In this document: positions 16,718 to 26,132 of the stretch, piece after piece
How positions within the stretch are numbered: the stretch's first letter is position 1
Layout: every line of letters begins with the position of its first letter
Origin: Mycobacterium sp. ITM-2016-00318
Lineage (GTDB): Bacteria; Actinomycetota; Actinomycetes; Mycobacteriales; Mycobacteriaceae
Assembly: GCF_002968285.2 (NCBI RefSeq)
Contig: NZ_CP134400.1
Location: forward strand, 4,774,001 to 4,838,000
DNA: 64,000 nucleotides
Direction of reading: 5' to 3'
Position numbers and translations under genes: made by a program
The notes under the pieces: generated by a model
The model's input: the letters and a program-made list of their open reading frames with translations, nothing else
What the model was told of the DNA's origin: nothing
The model's database searches: none

Positions 16718-17839
16718 CTAGCTTCCGCGAATGCCGTCGAGGCGGTTCGTCGCCTCTTCGAAGCCAGAAACCAGTTCGGCGATGATGTCGGCGACCGGGC
16801 GAATCTCATTCATGCGACCGACGATCTGGCCGACCGGCATCGCCACCGCCGACGGGTCGGTCGACTCGTTCATCCGCTGATGCGCCTCGCTGACCAAGAT
16901 GTTCTGCAGCGGCATCGGCAGCGGCTCCGGCGCATCCGCGGCGTCCCAGGCGTCCGTCCACCGGCTCTTCAGCAGGCGCGCCGGCTTGCCGGTGTAGATA
17001 CGCCGACGCACGGTGTCCGCCGACGTCGCCGCGAGCAACGCCTCCTGAATCGTGGACCGCCCGCTGTCCTGGCGGTGGCCCAGATCGTATTCGGCGGCCG
17101 TCAGGAACGCCGAGCCCATCCACACTCCCTGTGCGCCGAGCGCGAGCGCCGCCGCGACCTGCCTGCCGGTGCCGATGCCGCCGGCGGCCAGCACAGGGGC
17201 CCGGCCGTCAAGCGCGTCAACGATTTCCGGCCACAGCACCATCGAACCGATCTCGCCGGTGTGCCCGCCGGCCTCGTGTCCCTGGGCGACGACGATGTCG
17301 ACGCCGTTTTCGACGTGGCGCTGAGCGTGTTTCGGGCTGCCCGCAAGCGCGGCGACCGGGACACCCGCGTCATGCACCTGGTCGATGACGTCCTTCGGCG
17401 GCGAACCGAGCGCGTTGGCGATCAGCTTGATCGGATGCTTGAGTGCCACCTCGACGTGTGAGCGGGCCACCGAATGCAGCCAGCCGAGGACACCCGCGGA
17501 CCGTTCTTCGTCCTCGGGTAGCGGCGGCACACCGAGATCGGCGAGCGTCTTGTCGACGAACTCGCGGTGCGCCTGCGGGATCAGCTTGTCGATGTCCGCG
17601 CTCGTGCCCTCGGTCGGGATCTTGGCGGGCATGACGACGTCGACCCCGTAAGGCTTGCCGTCGGTGTTCTCGTCCATCCATTTCAGAACACCCTCGAGGT
17701 CGTCGGGGTCGTTGAACCGCACGCAGCCGAGCACGCCGAGGCCGCCCGCCTTGGTGACTGCGGCGGCCACTTTCTCCGACGGTGTGAAGACGAAGATCGG
17801 ATAGGTGATGCCGAAGCGGTCGCAGAGCTCGGTGTGCAT
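16718..17839 (-). CDS. Nitronate monooxygenase-like FMN enzyme
   Basis: 373 residues. It is a TIM-barrel FMN protein of the nitronate monooxygenase/2-nitropropane dioxygenase family: 'VVAQGHEAGGHTGEIGSM' at about 187-204 carries the substrate-side His, and 'APVLAAGGIGTGRQVAAAL' at about 218-236 is the phosphate-binding stretch. The ATG shares one base with the fadD19 stop, so it belongs to the fadD19 operon. In M. tuberculosis the sterol gene ipdC (Rv3553) is a member of this broad family, but I cannot say this protein is its counterpart. It is absent from the equivalent position in M. tuberculosis. Confidence 0.8.
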   Translation of the reverse strand: MHTELCDRFGITYPIFVFTPSEKVAAAVTKAGGLGVLGCVRFNDPDDLEGVLKWMDENTDGKPYGVDVVMPAKIPTEGTSADIDKLIPQAHREFVDKTLADLGVPPLPEDEERSAGVLGWLHSVARSHVEVALKHPIKLIANALGSPPKDVIDQVHDAGVPVAALAGSPKHAQRHVENGVDIVVAQGHEAGGHTGEIGSMVLWPEIVDALDGRAPVLAAGGIGTGRQVAAALALGAQGVWMGSAFLTAAEYDLGHRQDSGRSTIQEALLAATSADTVRRRIYTGKPARLLKSRWTDAWDAADAPEPLPMPLQNILVSEAHQRMNESTDPSAVAMPVGQIVGRMNEIRPVADIIAELVSGFEEATNRLDGIRGS

Positions 17840-19491
17840 CAGGACGGCGCCCCAGCGTGTTTGGCATGCACGTCATCGGCAGGACGCTCTTCGGTGGTGT
17901 CCTTGGCCCAGCGGTAGTCGGGCTTGCCCGCCGGAGTGCGGTGGATTTCGTCGACCCACCAAACCTTGCGCGGCACTTTGTAACCCGCGATCTCCCGGCG
18001 CACGAACGTATCGAGCTCGGCCAGCGTCGGGTTGGTTCCAGGGCGGCGGTGCACGACCGCCGCGACGCAGTTGCCGTAGCGCTCGTCTGGCACGCCGACC
18101 ACCAGCGCGTCGAACACGTCGGGGTGACCCTTGAGTGCGGCCTCGACCTCCTCGGGGTAGATCTTCTCGCCCCCGCTGTTGATGGACTGCGACCCGCGGC
18201 CGAGCATCGTCACGGTGCCGTCGGCTTCGACTTCGGCGTAGTCGCCGGGGATGGCGTACCGGATTCCGTTGAAGGTCTTGAACGTCTCGGCGGTCTTCTT
18301 CTCGTCCTTGAAGTAGCCGACCGGGATGTGCCCCCGCTTGGCGATGACGCCACGCACGCCGGATCCGGGTTTGACCTCGTTGCCCTCTTCGTCGAGCACG
18401 ACCGTGTTCTTGTCGATGGTGACGCGAGGTCCACCGGTATGCGACTCGCCTTTGGCGACCACGCTGGTGCCGCCGAAACCGGTCTCCGACGAGCCGATCG
18501 AGTCGGTGATGATCCGGTTGGGCAGGAGTTCGAGGAACTTCTCCTTGATGCTGGTCGAGAACAGCGCCGCGGTGCTGGCGAGCAGGAACAGGCTCGAGAG
18601 GTCGTACTCGTTGCCCGCGTCCTGGTGGGCAAGCAGCGCGTCGAGTAGCGGCCTGGCCATCGCGTCACCGGTGAAGAAGAGCAGGTTCACCTTGTGCTCG
18701 TGAATCATCCGCCACACTTCGTCGGCGTCGAATTCCGGTGTCAGGACGACGGTCTGGCCCGAGAACAGCGCCATCCACGTCGCCGACTGGGTGGCTCCGT
18801 GGATCATCGGCGGGATCGGCAGGCGGACCATCGGGGCATTCTCGGCGGCGGCCTTGGCCAGGTCGTATTCGTCGGCGACGGGTTCACCGGTCGCGAAGTC
18901 GGTGCCGCCGAACAGAACCCGGTAGATGTCCTCGTGGCGCCACATCACACCCTTGGGGAAACCGGTGGTGCCGCCGGTGTAGAGAAGGTAGATGTCGTCG
19001 GCGCTGCGGGGGCCGAAATCGCGCACGGGCGAACCCTGTTCGAGTGCCGAGTAGAAGTCGACGCCGCCGTAGCGCTGGTAGTCGTCGTCAGAACCGTCTT
19101 CGACCACCAGGATGGTCTTGACGTTCGGGGTCTCGGGCAGAACGTTGGCCACCCGATCGGCGTAGCGGCGCTCGTGCACCAGCGCGACCATGTCGGAGTT
19201 GTCGAAGAGGTATTTCAGTTCGCCCTCGACGTAGCGGAAGTTGACGTTCACCAGGATCGCGCCGGCCTTGACGATACCGAGCATCGCGATGACGATCTCG
19301 ATGCGATTTCGGCAGTAGAGGCCGACCTTGTCGTCCTTCTTGACGCCCTGGTCGAGGAGGTAGTGGGCGAGGCGGTTCGCCTTCTCCTCCAACTGCGCGT
19401 AGGTCAGCTGCTCGTCGCTGCTGATCAGGGCGACACGGTCTGGCACGGCGTCGATGGCGTGCTCGGCGAGGTCTGCGATGTTCAGGGCCAC
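17839..19491 (-). CDS. fadD19: FadD19, steroid-24-oyl/26-oyl-CoA synthetase
   Basis: 550 residues. ANL-family motifs are intact: P-loop 'LLYTGGTTGFPKGVMWRHED' at about 169-188, 'DSIGSSETGFGG' at about 334, 'INSGGEKIYPEEVE' at about 436-449 and catalytic Lys in 'AGKPDYRWAK' near the end. FadD19 of M. tuberculosis and Rhodococcus activates the C26/C24 carboxylate of the sterol side chain and is required for C24-branched sterols. The start is 11 bases from a KstR operator shared with the divergent echA19. Confidence 0.94.
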   Translation of the reverse strand: MALNIADLAEHAIDAVPDRVALISSDEQLTYAQLEEKANRLAHYLLDQGVKKDDKVGLYCRNRIEIVIAMLGIVKAGAILVNVNFRYVEGELKYLFDNSDMVALVHERRYADRVANVLPETPNVKTILVVEDGSDDDYQRYGGVDFYSALEQGSPVRDFGPRSADDIYLLYTGGTTGFPKGVMWRHEDIYRVLFGGTDFATGEPVADEYDLAKAAAENAPMVRLPIPPMIHGATQSATWMALFSGQTVVLTPEFDADEVWRMIHEHKVNLLFFTGDAMARPLLDALLAHQDAGNEYDLSSLFLLASTAALFSTSIKEKFLELLPNRIITDSIGSSETGFGGTSVVAKGESHTGGPRVTIDKNTVVLDEEGNEVKPGSGVRGVIAKRGHIPVGYFKDEKKTAETFKTFNGIRYAIPGDYAEVEADGTVTMLGRGSQSINSGGEKIYPEEVEAALKGHPDVFDALVVGVPDERYGNCVAAVVHRRPGTNPTLAELDTFVRREIAGYKVPRKVWWVDEIHRTPAGKPDYRWAKDTTEERPADDVHAKHAGAPS

Positions 19492-19501
19492 GAGACCAAA
19501 C

Positions 19502-19515
19502 TAGAACGTGTTACA
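19502..19515. promoter_or_regulatory. KstR-type operator between fadD19 and echA19
   Basis: TAGAACGTGTTACA matches TNNAACNNGTTNNA exactly. It is 11 bases from the fadD19 start and 46 bases from the chosen echA19 start. Confidence 0.85.
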
Positions 19516-19561
19516 TTTCGTGACAAGTCTGTGGCATCGATGCAGGAAGGCGGGCGGTTCC

Positions 19562-20371
19562 GTGAGCGACGGTGATAATGGTGCAAAAGGTCCCGACGCC
19601 CTCATTGAGCAGCGCGGACACACCCTGATCCTGACGCTGAACCGTCCAGAGGCGCGCAACGCGCTCTCCACCGAGATGCTCTCGATCATGGTCGAGGCCT
19701 GGGACCGCGTCGACAACGATCCCGAGATCAGGAGCTGCATCTTGACCGGGGCCGGCGGCTACTTCTGCGCCGGGATGGACCTCAAGGCGGCGACGGCCAA
19801 GCCGCCGGGCGACTCGTTCAAAGACGGCAGCTACGACCCGTCACGGATCGACGCGCTGTTGAAGGGCCGTCGGCTCACCAAGCCGCTCATCGCGGCCGTG
19901 GAGGGTCCCGCGATCGCAGGCGGCACCGAGATCCTGCAGGGCACCGACATCCGCATCGCGGGCCAGAGTGCCAAGTTCGGCATCTCCGAGGCCAAGTGGA
20001 GCCTCTATCCGATGGGCGGCTCGGCCGTCCGCTTGGTTCGGCAGATTCCCTACACCGTCGCCTGCGACCTGCTGCTGACCGGACGCCACATCACCGCGTC
20101 CGAAGCCAAGGACATGGGCCTGGTCGGCTACGTGGTGCCCGACGGTTCGGCACTGGAGAAGGCGCTCGAGATCGCCGAGGTGATCAACAACAACGGCCCA
20201 CTCGCGGTGCAGGCGATCCTGAAGACGATCCACGAGACCGAGGGCATGCACGAGAACGACGCCTTCAAGCTGGACACCAAGACCGGTATCTCGGTGTTCC
20301 TGTCCGACGACGCCAAGGAGGGCCCGCTGGCGTTCAAGGAGAAGCGCGCCCCCAACTTCAAGATGAAATAG
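19562..20371 (+). CDS. echA19: EchA19, enoyl-CoA hydratase of sterol side chain
   Basis: 269 residues from the GTG at 19562 (GGAAGG region upstream). The longer frame to 19508 begins within the KstR operator and is rejected. The crotonase fold shows the oxyanion-hole strand '[10 protein letters not shown]' at about 75-84, '[13 protein letters not shown]' at about 117-129 with one catalytic Glu, and '[20 protein letters not shown]' with the second. EchA19 hydrates the chol-4,22-dien-24-oyl-CoA intermediate in M. tuberculosis. It runs convergently towards cyp142, with a stem-loop between the stops. Confidence 0.93.
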   Translation: MSDGDNGAKGPDALIEQRGHTLILTLNRPEARNALSTEMLSIMVEAWDRVDNDPEIRSCILTGAGGYFCAGMDLKAATAKPPGDSFKDGSYDPSRIDALLKGRRLTKPLIAAVEGPAIAGGTEILQGTDIRIAGQSAKFGISEAKWSLYPMGGSAVRLVRQIPYTVACDLLLTGRHITASEAKDMGLVGYVVPDGSALEKALEIAEVINNNGPLAVQAILKTIHETEGMHENDAFKLDTKTGISVFLSDDAKEGPLAFKEKRAPNFKMK

Positions 20372-20384
20372 CGGCGTCTCTTCG

Positions 20385-20440
20385 CGAGCGTGCAACCTCA
20401 GCGACTCTCGGGCTGATTTTTCGCAGTGAGCTCACGCTCG
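20385..20440. terminator. stem-loop between convergent echA19 and cyp142
   Basis: CGAGCGTG (20385-20392) pairs with CACGCTCG (20433-20440) across a 40-base loop that contains ATTTTT. It lies between two convergent stops and may end transcription from both sides. The long loop makes this a moderate call. Confidence 0.5.
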
Positions 20441-20445
20441 GCGCG

Positions 20446-21642
20446 CTATACGTTCAGGGGTTCGGTTGCGGTGAACTTCACCGGCATCTCCTCCAGACCG
20501 CTGACGAAATTAGCTGGGCGAAGCGGCAATTGGGCGTCGGAGGCCAACCGGAGGTCGGGCAGCCGCTTCAGCAGTCGCTCCTGCATCAGCGACAGCTCGA
20601 GGCGAGCCAACTGGTTGCCGAGGCAGAAGTGCGTGCCGAAACCGAACGCCAGGTGATTGTTCGGATAGCGCGTGATGTCGAACTGCTCGGGGTCGTCGAA
20701 AACCTTCTCGTCGAAGTTCGCGGACTCGAAGAGCAGGATCATCTTCTCGCCCTCCTTCAACGCCGTGCCGTGGAATTCGGTATCGGCGGTGACGGTGCGG
20801 GCCATGTTCTTCACCGGCGCGGTCCAGCGCAGCATCTCTTCGATGGCGTTGGGCAGTAGGCCCAGATCATTCTTCAGCCGCTCGTGCTGATCGGGATGGC
20901 GCAGCAGCTGCCGTGTGCCTCCCGACAATGTGTGGCGGGTGGTCTCGTCGCCGCCGATCAGCAGCAGAAGCACCTCGGTGACGATCTGGTGATCCTCGAG
21001 CTTGGAGCCCTCCACCTCCGCGTGCACCAGGACGCTGACGAGATCATCGGTCGGCTCGGTCTTCCGCGCGGTGATCATCTGGGTCATGTACTCGCTGTAC
21101 GCCGCGAATGCGTCCATCGTGACCTGCATCTTCTCGGGATCGGCTGTGCTGCTCAGGGCGCCGACCAGGTCGTCGGACCATCGCAGGAACATCTCGCGCT
21201 CGTCGGGCCGCACACCGAGCATGTCGCCGATGACGGCCATCGGCAGCGGCGCCGCGATATCCCAGACGAAGTCGCATTCACCGCGCTCGCACACCGCGTC
21301 GATCAGGGTGTCGCAGAGCGAACTGATGGATCCCTCGAGGTCTTTGACCCGCTTGCGGGTGAAGCCGGCGTTCACCAGCTTGCGCCGCAGCAGATGCTGC
21401 GGGTCGTCCATCTCGATCATCATTTCGACGCCCGGCTGGTCGGGTCGGATACCACCGGCGTTGGAGAACAGCTCGGGGTTGCGCTCGGCCTCGATCACGG
21501 CCGCATAGCTGGCGGCCGCGGCAAGCCCGTTGCGATCGCGGAACACCGGCTCGTTCTCGCGCATCCATTTGTAAACGGGACGGTAGTCGCCTGCGTAGAA
21601 GTCACCATCGGTCAGATCAACGTCTGGTCTGGTAAGGGTCAT
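20446..21642 (-). CDS. cyp142: Cyp142, sterol 26/27-hydroxylase P450
   Basis: 398 residues from the ATG at 21642 (GGAGGCAGGC upstream); upstream extension to 21825 is unsupported. The heme-ligand motif 'FGFGTHFCLGNQLA' places Cys340; the I-helix oxygen-activation motif is 'LLIGGDETTRHT' at about 234-245 and ExxR is within 'IEEMLRW'. Cyp142 oxidises the terminal methyl of cholesterol/cholestenone and overlaps in function with Cyp125. No KstR operator is visible directly upstream, unlike cyp125. It ends convergently with echA19. Confidence 0.94.
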   Translation of the reverse strand: MTLTRPDVDLTDGDFYAGDYRPVYKWMRENEPVFRDRNGLAAAASYAAVIEAERNPELFSNAGGIRPDQPGVEMMIEMDDPQHLLRRKLVNAGFTRKRVKDLEGSISSLCDTLIDAVCERGECDFVWDIAAPLPMAVIGDMLGVRPDEREMFLRWSDDLVGALSSTADPEKMQVTMDAFAAYSEYMTQMITARKTEPTDDLVSVLVHAEVEGSKLEDHQIVTEVLLLLIGGDETTRHTLSGGTRQLLRHPDQHERLKNDLGLLPNAIEEMLRWTAPVKNMARTVTADTEFHGTALKEGEKMILLFESANFDEKVFDDPEQFDITRYPNNHLAFGFGTHFCLGNQLARLELSLMQERLLKRLPDLRLASDAQLPLRPANFVSGLEEMPVKFTATEPLNV

Positions 21643-21716
21643 GCCTGCCTCCATCGGTTGATAAGGGAATCTAGACGACGCGTCAACCACTCCCCTCTGC
21701 ATTACCGTGATCCGGC

Positions 21717-22232
21717 ATGACCGCCAGCAGAACCACATTCGCCTTCGTCGTGCTGGCGGCGGCCCTTGCGCTCGCCGGATGCGGCGACGACGAGCCCGCC
21801 GCCTCCGACCAGGCCACACAGTCAAGCGGGCCGCCTGCCGCGGGCACGCCCATCGATGCGTGCACGCTCGTCAGCGCCGCCGACATCACCAAACTGCTGG
21901 GCAAGCCCATCGAGGGCAAGTCAATCGGCGGTGGTCCCCAGACACCCGCCTGCACCTGGGAGAACCGCGACACCTACGAGTCGGTGACGGTGGAGATCGG
22001 CAACCCCGGCACGGCCGTCAACGGCACGCTGCCGCCGCCGGAGCCGGGCTTCCCCGAGGTCGGCACCCCTGGTCCGGACGGTATGCGGTTCCTCGCCAGC
22101 GGCATGGTCGAGTTTCCCGCTGCCAGCCGCTCGAACACCGTGCAGGTCGCGGTGCTGGCCCTGATGGGGGCCGACGCCGACAATGCGGCCGTCGACCTGG
22201 CTCACAAGATCGGCCCCCGGCTACCGCAATAG
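21717..22232 (+). CDS. DUF3558-type secreted lipoprotein
   Basis: 171 residues. Signal peptide with lipobox ALAGC, acceptor Cys22. The mature part has the DUF3558 pattern: 'PIDACTLVSAADITKLLG' and 'PACTWEN', whose two cysteines would form a disulfide. These lipoproteins are frequent in mycobacteria; their function is unknown. It is divergent from cyp142 and followed 19 bases later by the acetoacetate-decarboxylase-like gene, with which it may be co-transcribed (Rv3517-like position). Confidence 0.78.
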   Translation: MTASRTTFAFVVLAAALALAGCGDDEPAASDQATQSSGPPAAGTPIDACTLVSAADITKLLGKPIEGKSIGGGPQTPACTWENRDTYESVTVEIGNPGTAVNGTLPPPEPGFPEVGTPGPDGMRFLASGMVEFPAASRSNTVQVAVLALMGADADNAAVDLAHKIGPRLPQ

Positions 22233-22251
22233 CCGAACTACAGTGACGGGC

Positions 22252-22968
22252 ATGTCTGAATCCCAGCACACGATCGCGGGCACCGTACTCATCATGCCGG
22301 TCCGCGTCCGCAAGGCCGACGTGCACAGCGCGATGTTCACCGTCGACGCAGGCGCAGCGCAGCGCCTGATCGACTACAGCGGGCTGAAGGTCTTCGAGAT
22401 CCGGTCCGGCCGCGCCGTGGTCAACCTCCTGCTGACCCGGTTCGTCGAGTGTGATCTCGGGTGCTACAACGAGTTCTCGTTCTGCGTGATGGTGGCGCCC
22501 CCTGGCGCCAAGATCGGCGGGCTGCGCGCGTTCGGCGATGCAGGCACGTTCGTGCACCGCATGCTGGTGGATCAGAGCTTCACGCTGGAAGCGGGCAGAA
22601 AGATCTGGGGATATCCGAAGATCCTGGCGGACTTCACGGTTCGAGAGGGCAACCCGTTCGGATTCGACGTCCGCGTCGACGGTTCGCTGCTGGTCGACAT
22701 GACGATCGGTCGGGGGCTCCCGGTGCCGATGCCGTCGCGCCCGCAGTCGCTGCTGACCTACACCAACATCGACGGCACAACCCGGGAGACCGCTGCCGAA
22801 CAGACGTCCACCGGCATGCACGCCCGAATCGGCGGTGCCACCCTGAAGCTGGGCGACCACGCCTACGCGCAGGAACTCGCATCGCTCGGGCTCCCGAAGC
22901 GCGCCATGGCGTGCATGTCGATCGACAACGCGGACATGACCTTCGGCGACTGCCGCGAGGTCGGCTAG
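22252..22968 (+). CDS. Acetoacetate decarboxylase-like protein (Rv3519-type)
   Basis: 238 residues from the ATG at 22252. The conserved acetoacetate-decarboxylase fold segments are visible: 'YNEFSFCVMV' at about 82-91, then 'EAGRKIWGYPKILADFTV' at about 118-135, where the Lys of 'WGYPK' corresponds to the family's conserved region. Rv3519 occupies the same place in M. tuberculosis and is part of the sterol regulon, but its reaction is unknown. The stop overlaps the end of the convergent LLM gene by four bases. Confidence 0.8.
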   Translation: MSESQHTIAGTVLIMPVRVRKADVHSAMFTVDAGAAQRLIDYSGLKVFEIRSGRAVVNLLLTRFVECDLGCYNEFSFCVMVAPPGAKIGGLRAFGDAGTFVHRMLVDQSFTLEAGRKIWGYPKILADFTVREGNPFGFDVRVDGSLLVDMTIGRGLPVPMPSRPQSLLTYTNIDGTTRETAAEQTSTGMHARIGGATLKLGDHAYAQELASLGLPKRAMACMSIDNADMTFGDCREVG

Positions 22969-23996
22969 ATCAGCGAGGCCAACTGCCGGATCTGCTCGGC
23001 GTCGCGGCCGCTGACGCACATCATCGTGACGCCTGCCGCCTCCCACACCTTGATCTGCGCGCGCACGTAGTCGAGGTTGCCGACGATCGCGGCGTCGTCG
23101 ACGAGCTCGTCCGGGATCACCGCCGCCGCCTGATCCTTGCGGTCGGTGCGGAAAAGCGCCGTCACCTCGTCGACCACCTCGGCGTAGCCCATCCTGCGGT
23201 AGACGTCGGCGTGGAAGTTGGTGTCCTCGGCGCCCATCCCGCCCATGTACAGCGCGAGATAGGGCTTCATCGCGGCGAATGCGGCGGCGCGGTCCTCGGT
23301 GATGACGATGTTGGCCGTCGCGCAGATCTCGAAGTCCTCGCGGCTGCGGCGAGCGCCGGGCCGGGCGAAGCCCTCGTCGAGCCACTCGTTGTAGGTGTCG
23401 GCCATCCGCGGCGTGTAGAAGATCGGCAGCCAGCCGTCGCAGATCTCCGCGGCCATGGCCACGTTCTTCGGGCCTTCGGCGCCGAGCATGATCGGAATGT
23501 CGGCGCGCAGCGGGTGGGTGATCGGCTTGAGCGCCTTGCCCAGCCCGGTGGTTCCCTCACCCGTCAGCGGCAGCGGATAGTGCGGCCCGTCGCTGGAGAC
23601 CGGCTTCTCGCGCGCCCAGACCTGGCGAATGATGTCGACGTATTCGCGGGTGCGGGCCAGCGGCTTGGGGAACCTCTGGCCGTACCAACCCTCCACGACC
23701 TGCGGCCCCGAGACGCCGAGCCCGAGGATGTGCCGCCCGCCGGACAAATGGTCGAGGGTCAGCGACGCCATCGCGCATGCGGTCGGAGTGCGGGCGGAGA
23801 GCTGGACCACCGACGTGCCCAGGCGCAGCCGGCTCGTCGCCGACCCCCACCAGGCCAGCGGCGTGAAGGCGTCCGACCCCCATGCTTCGGCGGTGAAGAC
23901 CGTCTCGAACCCGGCCTCCTCGGCCGCGGCGACCAGTTCAGGAGCGTTCGCGGGCGGATGCGCGCCCCAATATCCGAGTTGTAGACCCAGCTTCAT
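22965..23996 (-). CDS. LLM-class (probably F420-dependent) oxidoreductase, Rv3520c-type
   Basis: 343 residues of the luciferase-like monooxygenase fold: 'LGLQLGYWGAHPP' start, 'VFTAEAWGSDAFTPLAWWGS' at about 34-53, 'LGLGVSGPQVVEGW' at about 96-109 and 'GAEGPKNVAMAAEICDGWLP' at about 173-192. Such proteins use F420 or FMN. Rv3520c holds the same place and is in the KstR regulon; the reaction is unknown. Transcription starts from the operator at 24043 shared with the DUF35 gene. Confidence 0.85.
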   Translation of the reverse strand: MKLGLQLGYWGAHPPANAPELVAAAEEAGFETVFTAEAWGSDAFTPLAWWGSATSRLRLGTSVVQLSARTPTACAMASLTLDHLSGGRHILGLGVSGPQVVEGWYGQRFPKPLARTREYVDIIRQVWAREKPVSSDGPHYPLPLTGEGTTGLGKALKPITHPLRADIPIMLGAEGPKNVAMAAEICDGWLPIFYTPRMADTYNEWLDEGFARPGARRSREDFEICATANIVITEDRAAAFAAMKPYLALYMGGMGAEDTNFHADVYRRMGYAEVVDEVTALFRTDRKDQAAAVIPDELVDDAAIVGNLDYVRAQIKVWEAAGVTMMCVSGRDAEQIRQLASLI

Positions 23997-24042
23997 TTAG
24001 ATCGCCTTCCTAGGCCTTTCCGCGGTCGCTTGAAACCGCTCT

Positions 24043-24056
24043 TAGAACCTGTTCTA
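24043..24056. promoter_or_regulatory. KstR-type operator between LLM gene and DUF35 gene
   Basis: TAGAACCTGTTCTA matches TNNAACNNGTTNNA exactly and is a near-perfect palindrome. It is 46 bases from the LLM start and 9 bases from the GTG of the DUF35 gene. Confidence 0.87.
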
Positions 24057-24065
24057 CTCGATGCC

Positions 24066-25058
24066 GTGACCACCAGCCAAAGCAGCCCGGTGCAGATCGA
24101 CAGCCATCAGCCGCCCCTCTCGGCGCCATTGAGGCTCTCATTCGACTACACCCGTTCAGTGGGACCGCTCCTGAGTCAGTTCTTCACCGCCCTGCGCGGA
24201 CGACGCATTGTCGGCGTGCGCGGTTCGGACGGGCGGGTGCTTGTTCCGCCCGCTGAGTATGACCCCGTGACCTACGAACCGTTGACCGAGGTCGTGCCGG
24301 TGTCCGCGGTCGGGACGGTGGTGTCGTGGACATGGCAGGCCGGCCCACTGGAAGGCCAGCCGCTGGATCGGCCGTTCGCCTGGGCGCTGATCAAACTCGA
24401 CGGCGCCGACACCCCGCTGCTGCACGCCGTCGACGCGGGGTCGTCGGACGCGATCAGCACCGGCGCACGCGTGGCCGCGCATTGGATCGACGAACCGGTC
24501 GGCGCTGTCACCGACATCGCCTACTTCTCGCTCGGGGATGAAGAAGAGCCGACCGTCGAGACCTCCGACGACCTCGAGCCGGTGACCATTCAGGTGTCGC
24601 CGAGCAGCATCGAGATCCAGCACACCGCATCCCTTCCCGAGACCGCCTACCTCAAGGCGCTCAAGGAGGGCAAGCTGCTCGGCGCCCGCACCGGGCCCAA
24701 CGGCAAGCTGTACTTTCCCGCGAGGGAAGCCGACCCCGCGACGGGCAAGGTCCTCGACGAGTTCGTCGAGCTGCCGGACAAGGGCACCGTCACGACGTTC
24801 GCGATCATCAACATCCCGTTCGCGGGTCAGCGGATCAAGCCGCCCTACGTCGCCGCCTACGTACTCCTCGACGGCGCGGATATCCCTTTCCTCCATCTGG
24901 TCTCCGACATCGATGCGGCCGACGTGCGGATGGGCATGCGGGTCGAAGCGGTCTGGAGGCCACGCGAGGAATGGGATTTCGGCATCGACAACATCGAGTA
25001 CTTCCGGCCGAGCGGCGAACCGGACGCCGACTACGACACCTACAAGCACCACCTCTGA
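24066..25058 (+). CDS. Two-domain DUF35/OB-fold protein (Rv3521-type), partner of Ltp4/Ltp3
   Basis: 330 residues from the GTG at 24066; an ATG at 24061 is followed at once by a stop in its frame, and the frame upstream crosses the KstR operator. Two DUF35-like OB domains are visible: residues about 35-155 ('ALRGRRIVGVRGSDGRVLVPP') and about 185-315 ('ALKEGKLLGARTGPNGKLYFP', then 'AAYVLLDGADIPFLHLVS'). The zinc-ribbon cysteines of many DUF35 proteins are missing. It lies 12 bases before ltp4 and by analogy with ChsH2-Ltp2 may activate the Ltp aldolases. With the operator so close, the mRNA may be nearly leaderless. Confidence 0.85.
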   Translation: MTTSQSSPVQIDSHQPPLSAPLRLSFDYTRSVGPLLSQFFTALRGRRIVGVRGSDGRVLVPPAEYDPVTYEPLTEVVPVSAVGTVVSWTWQAGPLEGQPLDRPFAWALIKLDGADTPLLHAVDAGSSDAISTGARVAAHWIDEPVGAVTDIAYFSLGDEEEPTVETSDDLEPVTIQVSPSSIEIQHTASLPETAYLKALKEGKLLGARTGPNGKLYFPAREADPATGKVLDEFVELPDKGTVTTFAIINIPFAGQRIKPPYVAAYVLLDGADIPFLHLVSDIDAADVRMGMRVEAVWRPREEWDFGIDNIEYFRPSGEPDADYDTYKHHL

Positions 25059-25070
25059 GAGGCACTGACC

Positions 25071-26132
25071 GTGACTGACGTTGCTGTGGTGGGCTTCGCC
25101 CACGCCCCGCACGTGCGCCGCACCGAAGGCACCACCAACGGCGTCGAGATGCTGATGCCGTGCTTCGCATCGATCTATCAGGAGCTGGGCCTGGCGCAGA
25201 CGGACATCGGCTTCTGGTGCTCCGGTTCGTCGGATTATCTTGCCGGACGCGCATTTTCGTTCATCTCGGCGATCGACTCGATCGGAGCGGTGCCGCCGAT
25301 CAACGAGTCGCATGTCGAGATGGACGCCGCGTGGGCCCTCTACGAGGCCTACATCAAGATCCTGACCGGCCAGGTCGAGACCGCGCTGGTGTACGGGTTC
25401 GGCAAGTCGTCGGCGGGCACATTGCGCCGCGTGCTCGCACTGCAGACCGACCCGTACACGGTCGCTCCGCTGTGGCCTGATTCGGTGTCGATGGCCGGGT
25501 TGCAGGCCCGCTTCGGCCTCGACGCGGGTAAGTGGACGGCCGAACAGATGGCCCAGGTGGCGCTCGACTCGTTCGCCGCCGCAGACCGCACCGATTCGGA
25601 GAAGCCGGCCAAATCGATCGACGAACTGCTGGCCCGACCGTTCTTCGCCGATCCATTGCGGCGCCACGATATCGCCCCGATCACCGATGGCGCATCGGCG
25701 ATCGTGCTGGCATCCGGCGACAAGGCTCGTGAGCTGCGCGAGAACCCCGCGTGGATCACCGGTATCGAGCACCGCATCGAAACGCCCGTGCTGGGCGCAC
25801 GGGACCTGACGAGCTCACCGTCGACGGAAGCGTCGGCCACGGTGGCCACGGGCGGTGACCCGGGGTCGATCGAGGTGGCCGAGATCTATGCGCCCTTCAC
25901 CCATCAGCAGCTGATTCTGACCGAGGCGATCGGCCTTCCGGCGTCTACGAAGGTCAATCCGTCGGGGGGGACCCTTGCGGCCAACCCCATGTTCTCGGCA
26001 GGCCTCGAGCGCATCGGCTTTGCCGCCCAGCACATCTGGAACGGCTCAGCGGGCCGGGTGTTGGCCCATGCGACCAGCGGCCCTGTGCTGCAACAGAACC
26101 TCGTCGCCGTGCTGGAAGGGAAACAATCATGA
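25071..26132 (+). CDS. ltp4: Ltp4, thiolase-fold lipid-transfer protein/aldolase
   Basis: 353 residues from the GTG at 25071 (GAGAGG upstream). The fold is that of SCP2-like thiolases, with the C-terminal 'VNPSGGTLAANPMFSAGLER' (about 291-310) matching the thiolase NxxGG region. The nucleophile region reads 'NESHVEMDAAWA', with no Cys, so a normal thiolase reaction is not possible; aldolase chemistry is more likely. In Rhodococcus, Ltp3 and Ltp4 are needed for C24-branched sterol side chains. Its stop overlaps the ltp3 start by four bases. Confidence 0.88.
   Translation: MTDVAVVGFAHAPHVRRTEGTTNGVEMLMPCFASIYQELGLAQTDIGFWCSGSSDYLAGRAFSFISAIDSIGAVPPINESHVEMDAAWALYEAYIKILTGQVETALVYGFGKSSAGTLRRVLALQTDPYTVAPLWPDSVSMAGLQARFGLDAGKWTAEQMAQVALDSFAAADRTDSEKPAKSIDELLARPFFADPLRRHDIAPITDGASAIVLASGDKARELRENPAWITGIEHRIETPVLGARDLTSSPSTEASATVATGGDPGSIEVAEIYAPFTHQQLILTEAIGLPASTKVNPSGGTLAANPMFSAGLERIGFAAQHIWNGSAGRVLAHATSGPVLQQNLVAVLEGKQS

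Noticed and set aside
21643..21716. Possible KstR operator between cyp142 and the lipoprotein gene
   Set aside because: Only a TCTAGAC fragment is present; the AAC-NN-GTT core is missing.
24156..25772. 538-codon open frame on the minus strand
   Set aside because: It lies opposite the DUF35 and ltp4 genes, which have clear domains; high-GC codon bias creates such shadow frames.
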